Shown: piece by piece, positions 37,743 to 50,200 of the stretch
How positions within the stretch are numbered: the first letter of the stretch is position 1
Layout of the letters: each line of letters begins with the position of its first letter
Assembly: GCA_029204225.1 (NCBI GenBank)
Contig: CM055106.1
Coordinates: forward strand, 4,502,858 to 4,566,857
Direction: 5' to 3'
Origin: Diphasiastrum complanatum
Taxonomy: Eukaryota; Streptophyta; Lycopodiopsida; Lycopodiales; Lycopodiaceae
DNA length: 64,000 nt
Program-made: the position numbers and the translations under genes
The notes under the pieces: generated by a model
Told to the model about the DNA's origin: nothing
Database searches by the model: none
Seen by the model: the letters and a program-made list of their open reading frames with translations, nothing else

Positions 37743-37836
37743 CTTCAACCTCCGTCTCTCCCTCTCACCTCCCATCTCCTCTCCACTCTCTCCATTCGCC
37801 TCTCTCCACCTGCCATCTCCTCTCCCTCTTCGCTCC

Positions 37837-37879
<43 letters not shown>

Positions 37880-37981
37880 TCAATCTCCGTCTCTCCCTCT
37901 CACCTCCCATCTCCTCTCCACTCTCTCCTTCATTCGCCTCTCTCCACCCGCCATCTCCTCTCCCTCTTCACTCCACCCATA

Positions 37982-38023
<42 letters not shown>

Positions 38024-38123
38024 TGTGTGTCACCCTCCGTCTCTCCCTCTCACCTCCCACAATCAGAGTCTTTGCCTTTCAAACCCGCTTCAAAGCTTCG
38101 TGCGTTTTCTCCATCGCTGCTCA

Positions 38124-38166
<43 letters not shown>

Positions 38167-38209
38167 TCAGCCTCCTTTTCCTTGCATTTCTACTGCAGCA
38201 GCAGCAACG
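37641..38209 (+). promoter_or_regulatory. Pyrimidine-rich 5' leader of the hydrolase gene, with telobox and duplicated CT blocks
   Basis: AAAACCCTAACTC (about 37643) is telobox-like. After it come CT microsatellites at 37718-37742, 37842-37876, 37983-38006 and 38131-38164, a GT run at 38007-38030, and a roughly 135-bp block (CCTCCGTCTCTCCCTCTCACC and following) present twice (37743- and 37878-) with a third partial copy at 38032. An open frame runs in phase with the CDS through this DNA, but it is only Ser/Leu/Pro-rich repeat translation. I place translation start at 38210. Confidence 0.6.
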
Positions 38210-41200
38210 ATGAGCAACCTCTTCCGCCTACCACCTCCTCCTCTTCTTTCTCCTCATTATTGCCGATCGTCCTCCTGGCCTCCTACTCCTCCGTGTCTCC
38301 ACAATCTCACCTCTCCATCTTCATCTGCCTTCCCGGATTTGCATTTTCAACAAACCGTTGCCGGAATACGTTCATTCAAACGGCTTCCATTCAATACGGT
38401 TGTTGTTACCTGCTCTGCTGCGAGTGATGCATTACTAAGCGGTTTTCCTGAAGAAGCTTGGCCTCCACAATCCTTGTCTGAGCCAGCTCTAAATCGGCCA
38501 CCAGCTTCCAGCAGAAAACGGCAGGAGAAGAAAAGAAAACTGATAGCAGATGTGGATCAATCAGAGCTGGTAGATCCTTGGTTGCTTGCTGATCCCGATA
38601 GCCGTTTTGCGGAGTATTTCGGGGTTCAGGTCCACTATAAAATAGCGCATCCTTCTACTGAGGAGAGCGCTGCGGAAGCTTTTTCAGCCACTGAAGCATC
38701 GGAAGTAAATGGTTCTTCAGTGTCATCATCTAAGCTTGTGGAAGATAGATCGGTAGAACCGTCATTGCAAATGAGGATCGGAATGCCTTTGATTTGCTTG
38801 CATGGATTTGGTGCGAGCGTTTATTCTTGGCAGAAGGTGTTACAACCTCTAGCAAATCGTTTGGGATCAAGAGTGGTGGCATTTGATAGACCAGCATTCG
38901 GCCTGACATCCAGGCTTCACCCTCAGAAGAGCAATTTTAGAGGCAAAGAGAAAATTTTCCCTAACCCTTACAGCCTAGGGTTTTCAACAATGTTATCACT
39001 GGCTTTCATTGAATTCCTGAAGGCAGACAAGGCGATTCTCATTGGGTACTTCACTTGGCTTTTGAAAGCTTATCAATCGCAGTTGTTTGGATTGAAATCC
39101 TTATTCAGTTTGTTTCACTTTTCAGCTGTGAGAGATTCTGGATGAATTTTAGTTATGGAGGTGTCAAAATGACCCATGGCGAGGCTATTATGGAGAATCT
39201 CGTCCTTCATTGCAGCTATTGCACCTCAACAGAACTGAGCACGTTGTTTGAACATATCTTTATGCATGTGACCTGTCTTGGGCTTTACTAATGAAAGGAT
39301 ATCATCCCCTGCTATGCATGATGGAGTTGATAACCAAAGCGCATCTGGGTGGGCTCCATAAAGTTAAAGATTTTATATTTAGGTTAATGTCCTAGATGTT
39401 TCGTTAATCATTGAAATTCAGCTGAAGGATAAGCATCAAAACTTCCAAGAATGTTTATCTAACCGATAATGTTATCATATCATTTTTTTGGGTCTCTCAC
39501 TGGTTTGTTTTATGATGTATAAGGCTTAAGCACTATTATTCAAACTGTCATCAATGTCCTTATGCGGCAAGACCATGGTAAAAGGATGAATAATCTTGCA
39601 TTGGAACATAATGTGCGGTGAAATCTATCTATGTGCCACAAGGATGGTGAAGTTGAAGAAGTTACCTGCTACAAAAAGCATTGGATTTCAAGTTCTTATG
39701 CTTTTAAATTGCATACGTAACTGAAAGTTCATGTTTTATTTGGTAGGAGTTTTCTACACAGGCTCTGCAACTTTCTTAATAAGCTTTTCTAGAAATCTAA
39801 CAGCATCTTTCGTGCCCAAATTGTTCATGATAAAAGCTGTTTACTTTCTGATAACGATCTGGTTGTGGCTGGATGTAAGCTGGCTGGCAGGCATTCGGCA
39901 GGCTGCATTATTGCAGCACAGGCATACTTGGATGCCCCGGATCGTATAGCTGCAATAGTGATGGTGGCACCAGCAATTATAGCACCTTTTTTTAAACAAA
40001 ACACAGGCAAAGCAGATGCATCAAAGCAGAAAGATGAGGAAACAAGTAGGAGCCATCAAGAAATATGGCTTTGTCAAATGGCATGGTTGAAAAGATTTTT
40101 CCTGAGACTGTGGGCTGCTGCTTTTTGGCTTTGTAGACAGATGGTGGCTCTTTTTCATGATCTCAAAGCAACAATATCTACATTCTATTATGAGTTGCTG
40201 AAAGCAGTTCTAAGATCACAACCTGCTATTTGGATGGTCTCTCTCTCTGTCTCTCTCTCTCTCTCTTTTATTGATTGACTTAAGCTGAGTTCAGATATGT
40301 TGCATTCTGGGAACATTTTCCTGTAACTCTACTCACAAAATCAATTCAACTATGGGTTGTAGAAACGTATATACACGGCTTTCTAAATTGTAGCCAATGC
40401 TTGTTCTTGATTTGAAACTCAACTTCAGCTGCGGCTCATTATGGATAAGTATGGAAAATGGATTGTCCGTTATGCCTGGTATGATCAATCAAAAGTTGAC
40501 AAGCGTGACATAGAAGGATATACAAAGGTGAGTTATGCTGCTCTTTCTTTTGGATACACTTTTCTTGGAAAATCTCACAACACTCAGCACTATTTGTGGT
40601 AATTTTGTATATGCAAGTTCCGACGTGTTGATCACAATTAATATCTGTGCATACTTTACTGAGAGAGAGAGAGCCTTCGGGGTTTTTTTTGAGTGTTTCA
40701 TGTACATTGTACTATGTAAGGGGTGTGACATTAATGTTTTGAGTGACGAATAACAATGATCAATCTTTCTACTCATGTATGGAAGTTGGTAGTTACTAGC
40801 TAATGTCAAAAATGATATCAGATAGATCATAGCTAAAACTGCGGGCAACAGATGGATCAAGAACCCTAAATCACAGGTGACAGGTATTGTTAGGTAACAA
40901 GACTTAAGAGTTGCACGTCAGGATTCAAATTTCACTATCGTATAATCACGAATTATAATGTACATGTTACCCATTAATACTAAGAAAGCACTTCTTTTTG
41001 ACATAATCGAAGGATAGAAACTAAGGGAGGGGGGGGGGGGGGAACCCTAAAACCGATTCGCCGGTTCAAACCTGGTGAAGCCGATTCTTTCCCGATTCAA
41101 ACAGGGTTCGAAAAGGCGATTCGAAAGGTACCATAAAACATTGGGATGCGTTGTTGTCTCCCTGAAGCTCTTCATTTTCCCCTGCCTCTACCTCTGTCGT

Positions 41201-44200
41201 TGCCTCGCTCGGTGACTATTGCTTCATCTGCTTGTGATATTGCTATCTGCGCTTGAGGAGTATATGGCTCAATATGCAAATCCATCAGGCGTACCCCCCG
41301 CCTACATGTGACGAGTTGGCTCATTGCTACAACCTCACTGTGTAAACTCAAGGTCGATTGCCGTCTGGCGCTATGCAAGTCGAACCTGAAGCAACCGCCC
41401 CAACATGACAGAGTGTTAGGCAAAGCGTGTGGATGGTTGCTTCTCCAGAGCTAGCGAAATTTGTCTTGAACACTGCAAGGGCCCTCTATTTCCTGGCCAC
41501 AAATATGACCAAGAAGATGACAATGGATTTCATGGTAGAAACCCAGGGGAGGCCTCTTATGACATGCATCAAAAGATTGATGCAATGTGCTACACACGGG
41601 GTCCACACAATGGTAGGGTAGTCTCTCTCCAAAAGCTCATCCATGGCCAATTGTTGACATTGTTGGTGTCCACCTGCACTACATGCTGTGCCCCACCTTG
41701 ATGACTACTACATGCATATGCTCATAAATATATTCTCTTGACTCAACATTGCTAGCTCGGAAAGCATCCACACCCTTGAGAAATAGTGTTCAAAAAGGAC
41801 ATGAAACCAAGATGTTGATATTAGGCCTACGCTTAATATCAGTCCACCCATAAGATAAAATAGATCAACCATATGTGGCCCATGCATGCCATATGGGGCT
41901 GAGCTCTCTCGTGATGCATGCATTCTCCTCTCTCAAATGGTGAGTACACAAAAGGGGGTCTCCAAGTGGTATTACAAGTTGCAATCTCCCTCATCATTCT
42001 AATGCTACAAAAATGTAGTTATTCTCGATTTTTGTCACCAAAAAATATGAAAGAGATGATTGCATAGTCAGCGATCGGGACAATAAGTTTAATGGAAATT
42101 TTTGGAGGGCAGTATTCTAAACTTAACATGAGTACCATCAACTGGACGGTCAAACAGAAAGGGTAAATCAGGTGCTAGAGGATATGCTTCGTGCATACCT
42201 AAGGAAGCGGGACCCGGACGCGCCAGAGGTGCGTCCGCGTTCGGACGCGTCCGAACGCGTCTGGTTTTTTTTTTTTTTTTTTTTTTTTTCTAAATTTAGA
42301 CTGAAAAAAATTAAAAAAAAAATTATGGCATGCGGACCCCCGGACGCGTCCATTTTTTTTTTTTTTTTAATTTTTTTAGTTAAAAAAAAAAGTTTGGACG
42401 TGTACAACCCCGTCTGGGGGTCAGACGCGTCCGGGTCCGGACGCGGACACAGGCATTCTGGCCCGGACCCTCATGTCTGGTGCATACGTCAGCAAAAAGC
42501 AGACTAATTGGGAGGAGTATCTCTCGCTATTAGAGCTTGCTCATAACAGTACCAAACATTCAGCTATGGGATATAGCCCATTTATGCTGATGTATGGTTT
42601 TCAGCCATGCTCACCCACAGCTGTAGGGTTTCAACAAGAAAAAGTTGAAGCAGCCAGAAGCTTTTTAGAAGACCTAAACCAGATGATAGAACATGTGGAG
42701 CGTAGCATTAGTGTAAGAGAAAACACCACAGTAGGGCAAACACTAACTGATCCACCCAACCTTGCCTACTCCCTGATATAGAGTAAGCCCCTCCTAGCCC
42801 AGTGTGAGGACTGGTAGCATGCTACTGCCAAGTGTCGACCACGTGGCACTAACGTGGCCGACTGCACGTCGGGACCCAACTGGGGGCCCTATCCTGCTGA
42901 CAGGGTCCCTAGGCTGTGTTAAGCCCGCCATGGCTATGGACCGTGCTGGGGCACACTACTCACACTGTCTTGCCCTGTTGGTCGTGTACGCTGGACACGA
43001 CCCTGACTGTGGTATCTGACCTATCTGTGTTCTCTAGGGTTCTGCATTGGTTACGAGCTCGTAACACTCCCTCCCCCTTAAGAACCGTCTTGGTCCTCTA
43101 AGACAAAGTCTGGAAAAATCTTGCGAAGGACACTGCCTCTTTCCCAAGTGGCATTCTCAACAGGCTGATCATTCCACTTAACCAGATATTCTCGGTATAG
43201 AGTATGACGAGTCTGCGTCTCTCTACTATCAAGAATCTCCTCTGGTTCATGTGGAGGTTGTTGAGGATCCAATGGGAGAACTAGAACACTGTCCCCTACC
43301 AGATTGTCTGATCTGGTTAAGGCTTTTCGTAACTGACTTACATGAAAGACTGGAAAAACCTTACTGCTGTGTGGGAGTTCTAGTTCATAGGTGACCTCGA
43401 CTAGTCTCCTACTGATGGTAAAGGGACCACAATACCTTGGAGACAACTTAGCACACACTCCTGATTTGAGGGTTTTAGAGTCAACTGGGACTCTCAAGTA
43501 GACTTTCTCACCAGTGGAGAACTGCACATCTCGTCTGTGTGGATCTGCATAATGCCTGGCTCGATCCTGGGACTGTCTAATGCTACGCTTAGCATGTTCT
43601 ATCATCTGGTTTAGGTCGTCTAAAAAGTTTCTGGCTGCTTTAACTTTTTCTTGTTTAAATCCTACAGCTGTGGGTGAGCGTGGCTGGAAACCGTACATCA
43701 GCATAAATGGGCTGTATCCCGTAGCTGAATGTTTGGTACTGTTGTAAGCAAACTCTAATATCGAGAGATACTCCTCCCAATTAGTCTGCTTCTTGCTGAC
43801 GTATGCACAAAGCATATCCTCCAGCACTTGATTTACCCTTTCTGTTTGACCGTCCGTCTGTGGATGGTCGGTGGTACTCATATTAAGTTTAGTATGGAGA
43901 TGATGGAATACTGCCCTCCAAATATTTCCAGTAAACTTACTGTCCCGGTCGCTGACTATGCTGGAAGGTAGACCGTACAATTTAAATAGCCCGTCTACAA
44001 ACAACCTCGCTAACTCTGGAGCTCTAACGGTTGTTTTGGTCGGAATAAAATGAGCCATTTTGGTCAGACGGTCAACTGTGACCCATATAGCGTCATTATC
44101 CTTTTGGGTTTTAGGCAGGCCTACTATAAAATCCATGGAGATACTCTCCCATTTACCAGCTGGTATGTCTAAGGGATGCAACAACCCTCCTGCCTTTAAA

Positions 44201-47200
44201 CGCTCTGCTTTATTTACTTGACATTTCTGGCAACTGGTTACATACTGGTGGACGTCCTTTTTCATACTGGGTCAGAAAAATTGCCTACGAAGAAGCTCAT
44301 AGGTCTTCTGTATGCCTGGGTGTCCCGCGCTAGGATTGTCATGACATTCATATAGGACCTGCTGCCTATAATCCTGTGAATTGGGGACACATACTCTATC
44401 TCTATAGAGCAAGTACTCATCCTGAATGGAATACTGTTTCCATTTGAATCCTTGAGTCAACTGACCCTCAACCACTGGGGTTTGCTTGGGTAATACAGGC
44501 TCAGAATCCTCAATGTCATCTGACAACGTATACTCGGACTCATCATCATCCTCAACGGAAGCTGCCGTATTCTTGGATGAACTGGCACCAGCCCCGGGAA
44601 CTGGTTCTAGAGTCTGTAACTGTCTATTCTGGACTGAGTTCCAGATAATAGAGAAGAATGCATCATGCTGGCATTTCCCTCTCAAGGACTCGAGTAACTC
44701 ATTACGAATCTGAGTAAAACTCAGCTCGTTTATCATAGGCATTCTGCTAAGGGCATCTGCTACTGTATTGAATTTTCCATGCCTATATCTGATAGACATG
44801 TCAAACTCGTGCATCAACTCTGCCCAACGAGCTTTCCGACCTCTAAGCTCAGGTTGATTGCAAAGATATCTGAGACTCTCATGGTCTGTTAGGACCTCAA
44901 AGTTGGCACCATACAAATAATGCCTCCAAGTCTTAAGGGCATGTACTATAAAAAAGAGTTCCTTTTCATAGGCACTATACCTAGTCTGAGCTGGCTCGAG
45001 TTTTTTACTCTCGAACGCAACTGGTCGTCCGCCCTGAGTTAGCACAACACCTACTGCAAAGTCGCTAGCATCTGTTTCGACCACAAATGGCTGATTGGGG
45101 TTGACGACTTTTAAAACTGGTGCTGTAGCTAGGGCTGTTTTGAGAGCATCAAAGCTCTCCTGCTGTGCGGACTCCCAAATGAACTCCTTTCCCTTCCCCT
45201 TAAGGAGATTTGTCATAGGAACTGCTATCTGAGCATATTCCTTGACAAATCGTCTGTAATATCCCGCCAGACCAAGAAAGATCTGAAGTTCCAAAATATT
45301 CTGAGGTCTTAGCCAACTGAGTATGGCTTTAACCTTATTTGGGTCCATCTTAATCCCATCTGAAGAGATAATGTGACCCAAATATGCTACTTCTTCAACG
45401 AAGAATTCACACTTGGATTGTTTAGCAAAGAGCTTATTCTTTTTGAGCAGTCGAAACACCTTTCTGAGGTGTTTTAGATGCTCCTTCCTCGTTTTGCTGT
45501 AGACGAGGATGTCATCTAAAAGTACGACTACAAACTTACCCAAGTATGGTCTGAGGACACTGTTCATCAAGGTCATAAAGGTAGCTGGAGCATTTGTGAG
45601 CCCAAATGGCATCACCTTAAACTCATAATGACCGTGACGAGTCCTAAAAGCTGTTTTCGAGACATCTTTCGATTTTATACAGACTTGATGATATCCCGAT
45701 TTGAGGTCTATTTTGTTGAAAAACTTAGCCCCGTCGAGTTGATCAAACAACTCGTCTGCCCGAGGCATAGGGTATTTATTCTTGATAGTGACTTTATTGA
45801 GGGGTTTGTAATCTACGCAAAGACGCATAGACCCCTCTTTCTTTTTCACCAATAGGACTGGTGAGGCCCATGGTGAACTACTGGTTTGAATTTGGCCTTT
45901 CCCAAGATAGTCTGTTAACTGCCTAGTTATTTCTTCATCCTCTGTTCGGCTGACCCGATACGGAGGTTTAGAAACAGCTGCTATACCTGGTACTAGGTTT
46001 ATTACATGATCTACCTCTCTGCTAGGTGGTAAACCATGTGGCAAATCTTCAGGAAAAACATCTTTAAATTTAGACAATAAAGTTTCTAATTTACTAATTT
46101 TCTGCTGAATAGAACTGGAAATAGAAACTTCAGGAATAAACTGAAAGTCACATAAGAATACATGATGGTCTTCGTCTCCGATTAGCTGTCAGAGCTCTGA
46201 ACTGCAGACCATAGGGCTGTTGGGAACATCATGCTCCCCATGCAACTGGATCTCTCGGCCTTTATGCTGAAAGCTGAGGGTGTTCTCCTGATAGTTTCTG
46301 TGGAGGGAAGGTCCTAAACTGTAGAGCCAATCTCTCCCGAGAACAATGTCTGTTCGATCCAGGTGCATTATCTGAAAGTTTATTTCATCTTGGTACCCCT
46401 GAATACCAAGATTTAACTTACTTACTATAATTTCCCATATTTTTTTATCTTCACCCTTAGCTAATGAAACTATGTACCTATGCTGACTAGGTACTTCTGG
46501 TAGTTTAAGCTTTTTAACCAAGGTGTGGTTGATGAAATTATGGGTTGCCCCATCATCAACCATGACTCTTACTGACTGGTTACCAACTTTCCCATGCATA
46601 CATACTAGGTCATGCGGCCCAAAGCTGAAGGGTCTCGCTAGCATTGCAGAGGTCAGCTGGCAACAATGTTCACAATCTTCATGATACACTTTGATCTCGG
46701 AAGCTGTCGAGTCACTGGGGAAACATACAGTCCGAACAAGATGAACTTGTTTTTTATCTTTCTTATCTTTTTTAGTGAAAGGCCCCTTGGGACACTGTCT
46801 GACTGTGTGTCCCTTGCCCATACACACAAAGCACAAACGTTCTTGCAAAATCATCTGGTTTTAAGGGCTGTATGAGTGAAGGGCGTTTCTGAGGAGCTTC
46901 ACTTTTAAATTTGTCTTCTTTCTTTCTTTTTAAAAATTTCTTTTTAAATTGAAAGTCTTTCTGAGAAGGCTACTCAGAAAGTGGCTGTTGTCTCGCCTTC
47001 TTCCTACCCACTGAATCATCATAGATCTGAGCATATCTGAGAGCTTGTTCAAGGGTAGTAGGCGAGTTTCTCTGGATCTCTACTTTATATTCATCTTTGA
47101 GGCCACGGACAAATCCCCTGATTTTCTGATAGTCATCCATATTTTTAATCTTTAAAATTGCTTCTCGATACTGCGAGATATATTGGATGAGGGACTTGTC

Positions 47201-50200
47201 CATTACTGTTCTTTCCCAGGCTTCCTAGGCTTTATCAAGTTCATTCTCTAGTAGAAATTCTCTTAGGAAAGCTTCTTCAAAAGCTTTCCATGACCGAGGA
47301 GTCTGCCCAGTCTTCTGGAGATTTAACCACCACTTATAGGCCATAGGCCCTAAGGAAAGACTGGCCTCAATTGCTTGCAAATGGTCAGGGGTCTGTTTAA
47401 GAGCATGAATGTTCTTCCATTTGCTGAGGAAGGTTTGTAAAATATCTGCATTTCTATCCTTCTCTTCCCCATTAAAAGTAGGAGGCTTTAAATCTTTAAA
47501 AACACTGGGGTGAGACCGTAAAGTCTCACCCGAAACTGATGGAAGTGGCGAAGGGGATAACTGAGAAGTGGAGGGAAGGCTTCCTTTCGCGGAACTCAAA
47601 ATCAAGCTTTTGAGTTCAGCGAACGAGTCGTCCACACTGGACTTGAAATTGGCTAATGCCAACTTCAGTTCATCCACTTCTGTTACCAATTGGAGAAACT
47701 GCTCCTTGGTAATTAGTTCGTCGAGTTCTTCGGCGAACTATTCCTGTTCTTCTACTTCCATGGGTTCCTTCCCTTTCCTGTAAGCCAAGGCTTCTGTTTC
47801 AAGTTCGTCGAAGCCTCTCTCCGGGGGTTGATCAGGTCCCTGAGGAGTGGTCATCTTCAGAACTGAAAGAGAGGTACCTTAACTTCTGACTAAAAATAAG
47901 AAAAGAGATTGAGTAAACTGGAAAAACGAAAGTAGAATACTTAGCTCTTTCTTAGGACTGTACTTCCAGAGAGAAAAGCAAGAAACCCCCTCAGTTCTTC
48001 CGCAACTGTCCAATCCGTCTTCTTAAACAATTTCCAATTTGCTAGCTCTTCACCCTCGCTGTCTGAGTAGCAACCAATCTGCTTGCAAAAATCAGATTTG
48101 AAGACCCTACACAGTGGACAAAAATCCGATTTCTATCCTGGAGGCCCCTCGCTGTCTGCTCCACAAAGTTATGACTCCAAAAAAGTGGAATTTGGGCCCC
48201 AAAAACTTGTGAAAAATTCTGATCTATGATAAGGGGGAAACCCTCGCTGTCTACTGCTCCAGAAATCTCAAGTTTAAGACCACAAACCGGTCTAAAATTC
48301 CGGAGTTCGAAGAAGACTGCTCGCTGCTTTGAGTAAAGATCTGATCCTTCAAATCCGCCCTCATCTGCTCAGGAATCCACTGCAAAACAGTGATGAATCT
48401 GCCCAGAGATTGCTCTCTATCCAGCGCTGGATCTACTTCCAGATTTCTACCTCAAACCCGCTTTGATTTCTAAAGTTTGCACTCACAAATCAGAGATAGA
48501 TATCTAGTTTTTACAGCGACTGATCTGTACTTGCAATCTGGCTCAGGTTCTACTCAAAAAATGAGTAATTCCTCTGCAAAAGCAGCGATGGATGGCTGTC
48601 ACTACAGCGATTTCTCTCCTCTCCTCTTTTCTGAAAGTTTGAGAATTCTTTCTTACCTTCTGATAGATTTCTCCACTGCTGCTACTAAGCTCCCACAGAA
48701 GGAGATGGCTCTGATACCAGTGTAAGAGATCCTAACACCACAGTAGGGCAAACACTAACTGATCCACCCAACCTTGCCTACTCCCTGATATAGAGTAAGC
48801 CCCTCCTAGCCCAGTGTGAGGACTGGTAGCATGCTACTGCCAAGTGTCGACCACGTGGCACTGACGTGGCCGACTGCACGTCGGGACCCAACTGGGGGCC
48901 CTATCCTGCTGACAGGGTCCCTGGGCTGTGTTAAGCCCGCCATGGCTATGGACCGTGCTGGGGCACACTACTCACATTGTCTTGCCATGTTGGTCGTGTA
49001 CGCTGGACACGACCCTGACTGTGGTATCTGACCTATCTGTGTTCTCTAGGGTTCAGCACTGGTTACGAGCTCGTAACAATTAGGCAATCCCAGGATCGAG
49101 CCAGACATTATGCAGTTCTCCGATGGTGAGAAAGTCTACTTGAGAGTCCCAGTTGACTCTAAAACCCTCAAATCAGGAGTGTGTGCTAAGTTGTCTCCTA
49201 GGTATTGTGGTCCTTTTACCATCAGTAGGAGACTAGGCGAGGTCAGCTATGAACTAGAACTCGGGATAGTGTTATAGTTCTCCCATTGGATTCTCAGCAA
49301 CCTCCACATGAACCAGAGGAGATTCTTGACAGTAGAGAGACGCAGACTCGTCATACTCTATACCGAGAATATCTGGTCAAGTGGAATGATCAGCCTGTTG
49401 AGAATGCCACTTGGGAAAGAGGCAGCGTCCTTCGCAAGATTTTTCCAGACTTTTTCTTAGAGGACCAAGACGGTTCTTAAGGGGGAAGGAGTGTGTTACG
49501 AGCTCGTAACCAGTGCCGAACCCTAGAGAACACAGATAGGTCAGATACCACAGTCAGGGTCGTGTCCAGCGTACATGACCAACAGGGCAAGACAGTGTGA
49601 GTAGTGTGCCCCAGCACGGTCCATAGCTATGGCGGGCCTAACACAGCCTAGGGACCCTGTCAGCAGGATAGGGCCCCCAGTTGGGTCCCGACGTGCAGTC
49701 GGCCACGTCAGTGCCACGTGGCCGACACTTGGCAGTTGCATGCTACCAGTCCTCACACTGGGCTAGGAGGGGCTTACTCTATATCAGGGAGTAGGCAAGG
49801 TTGGGTGGATCAGTTAGTGTTTGCCCTACTGTGGTGTTAGGATCTATTACACTGGTATCAGAGCCATCTCCATCCTAGGGAGTTCAGGACAGTAGTAGAG
49901 AAAGCTATCAGAAGATAGGAAGTGTTTCTCAGATTCTCAGAGAGGAATAGAGGAGGAGGATCGTTGTAGGAGCAGCCTTCAAACTTCTGATTTCCACTGA
50001 GAAATCACAGTAGTAAGGAGTCAGATTCCAAGTGTAGGTAACTCGCTGAAAAAACAGCTGTTTCTCACTGAGTTCAGAGGATTCTCTATAGTTTTCCCAG
50101 CGAAATTAGAGTAGGAAGAAGCCAGCACCTCCATCGCTGTACAGTCAGAGACCTACATCCGATTTCCAGGGAAAAAGTTACTGGTTCTCAGCGAGTTTGA

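Larger units (their letters stand above)
42712..49078 (-). mobile_element. Chromovirus A, full-length Ty3/gypsy LTR retrotransposon
   Basis: Complete element of 6367 bp on the minus strand. 3' LTR 42712-43066, polypurine tract about 43067-43081, gag-pol 47854-43078, primer site 48707-48720 (complement of CTGGTATCAGAGCC), 5' LTR 48721-49078. The 5-bp target duplication ATTAG is visible at 42707-42711 and 49079-49083. The two LTRs differ by about six substitutions and one small indel, so it is older than B. It is inserted in element C. Confidence 0.95.

Noticed and set aside
37595-38209. 205-codon N-terminal extension of the hydrolase frame
   Set aside because: It consists of Ser/Leu/Pro repeats from CT microsatellites, has no good start codon, and the 38210 ATG gives a normal transit-peptide-like start.
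42804-43019. 71-residue open frame repeated in every LTR of A and B
   Set aside because: Present in both orientations with respect to the LTR copies and without family motifs; it is LTR sequence, not a gene.
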